NCBI GenBank assembly: GCA_023399815.1
Contig: JAEWOJ010000099.1
Span: 1-5,665, forward strand
From: Pseudomonadota bacterium
Lineage (GTDB): Bacteria; Pseudomonadota; Gammaproteobacteria; Xanthomonadales; Xanthomonadaceae
Length of the DNA: 5,665 nucleotides
Direction of reading: 5' to 3'
Shown: positions 5,306 through 5,665 of the stretch, in pieces
Numbering within the stretch: position 1 is the first letter of the stretch
Layout: each line of letters opens with the position of its first letter
The notes under the pieces: model-generated
What the model was told of the DNA's origin: nothing
Databases searched by the model: none
The model's input: only the letters and a program-made list of their open reading frames with translations
Position numbers and translations under genes: made by a program

Positions 5306-5381
5306 GTAGCGCCCGACCGTTGGTCGGGCGACGGTATTGATGCAACCGGGCCGATCGTGCCGACCAACGGTCGGCACCCAC
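5306..5381. repeat. Inverted pair of SMAG-like (GTAG-headed) REP hairpins
   Basis: The first unit starts GTAG at 5306, two bases after the isomerase stop, and folds as a perfect 9-bp stem CGCCCGACC, loop GTT, GGTCGGGCG (5310-5330). The second is on the minus strand with head GTGG (5378-5381) and a perfect 9-bp stem GTGCCGACC/GGTCGGCAC, loop AAC (5357-5377). Loop and inner stem (GACCGTTGGTC) are shared. This head-plus-stem design is that of the SMAG family of Stenotrophomonas maltophilia, non-autonomous elements thought to be spread by RAYT transposases. There is no T-run, so it is not a classic terminator, but it can shield the isomerase mRNA 3' end. Confidence 0.
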
Positions 5382-5422
5382 GCAGGAGCGACGGCAGCGG
5401 CGGCGTGGCATCCCCCGCCCGC

Positions 5423-5428
5423 TATAAT
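5423..5428 (+). promoter_or_regulatory. Perfect -10 box of the tesB promoter
   Basis: TATAAT matches the sigma-70 consensus exactly in otherwise GC-rich DNA. The hexamer 17 bp upstream (5400-5405, GCGGCG) is no -35 match. Transcription would begin near 5435, about 23 nt before the TTG start of tesB. It separates tesB from the isomerase gene. Confidence 0.
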
Positions 5429-5457
5429 TCCGGCCCTCGCCATCCAGGCCCGCCCCC

Positions 5458-5665
5458 TTGTCCGCCAATCCCGAACCCGTGGTCCCCGAACTGATCGACC
5501 TGCTGTCGCTGGAGCGGCTGGAGGACAACCTGTTCCGGGGCCAGAGCCGCGACATCGGCACCAAGTACGTGTTCGGCGGGCAGGTGCTGGGGCAGGCGCT
5601 GGCCGCCGCCCAGGCCACCATCGACAACGGCCGCCATGTGCATTCGCTGCACGCCTATTTCCTGC
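5458..5665 (+). CDS. tesB: Acyl-CoA thioesterase II, N-terminal part (runs off the right edge)
   Basis: Sixty-nine codons are present before the edge. The sequence ELIDLLSLERLEDNLFRGQ, then KYVFGGQVLGQALAAAQ and HVHSLHAYFL, is the characteristic start of the TesB double hot-dog thioesterase, which hydrolyses medium- and long-chain acyl-CoA to free acid and CoA. The catalytic residues of the second hot-dog lie beyond the window. There is no ATG near the right place. TTG at 5458 gives MSANPEPVVPEL, similar to the N-termini I recall for Xanthomonadaceae homologues, and fits a short leader from the -10 box at 5423; a weak AGG lies 9 nt upstream. GTG at 5479 is the alternative and would drop seven residues, but has no ribosome binding site. 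The family call is firm, the start is less so. Confidence 0.
   Translation, partial: MSANPEPVVPELIDLLSLERLEDNLFRGQSRDIGTKYVFGGQVLGQALAAAQATIDNGRHVHSLHAYFL

Noticed and set aside
3976..5367. Long minus-strand open frame opposite the isomerase gene
   Set aside because: Composition is that of an antisense high-GC frame; the isomerase motifs on the plus strand and the copper chaperone frame explain the region.
5310..5377. CRISPR-like pair of repeats
   Set aside because: Only two units, inverted and palindromic with different outer stems, so REP-type elements, not a direct-repeat array.

Overview
The window looks like chromosomal DNA from a high-GC gammaproteobacterium of the Xanthomonadaceae (Lysobacterales), most likely Stenotrophomonas or a close relative. 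The support is the family content and the paired GTAG-headed palindromes around position 5306, which resemble the SMAG/REP elements of Stenotrophomonas maltophilia. Species is an inference from style; no search was run.

Left part (1-1817, accessory). The 3' end of an Rhs-type polymorphic toxin gene enters from the left. It carries the conserved core up to a DPDGR motif, then a variable 189-residue tip of unknown activity. A small two-helix membrane protein overlaps it by 8 bp and is the obvious candidate immunity protein. Next comes a decayed second copy of the Rhs core 3' end (1162-1306, two in-frame stops), then a gene for an exported four-cysteine protein of unknown function. I read this as a toxin-tip replacement scar: the current tip/immunity pair lies between two core copies, and the downstream exported protein may be the surviving immunity gene of a lost older tip. 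DNA here is visibly AT-richer (32% GC in 901-960, against 68% in 4921-4980).

Middle (1818-2023). No gene is seen. There is a perfect bidirectional hairpin terminator, then a palindrome-rich intergenic repeat between convergent genes.

Right part (2024-5665, core genome). On the minus strand, a periplasmic copper chaperone PCu(A)C gene precedes gltX (glutamyl-tRNA synthetase) and zur (zinc uptake regulator). gltX and zur are 11 bp apart and look like one operon. Zur keeps all eight zinc ligands, while the GltX enzyme lacks the cysteines that bind zinc in E. coli GluRS. Divergent from the copper chaperone is a crotonase-superfamily gene whose motifs point to a delta3,delta2-enoyl-CoA isomerase rather than a hydratase. 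After an inverted pair of SMAG-like hairpins, the 5' end of an acyl-CoA thioesterase II gene (tesB) runs off the right edge. Isomerase and thioesterase are both acyl-CoA enzymes, but the hairpin pair and a separate -10 box suggest independent transcription.
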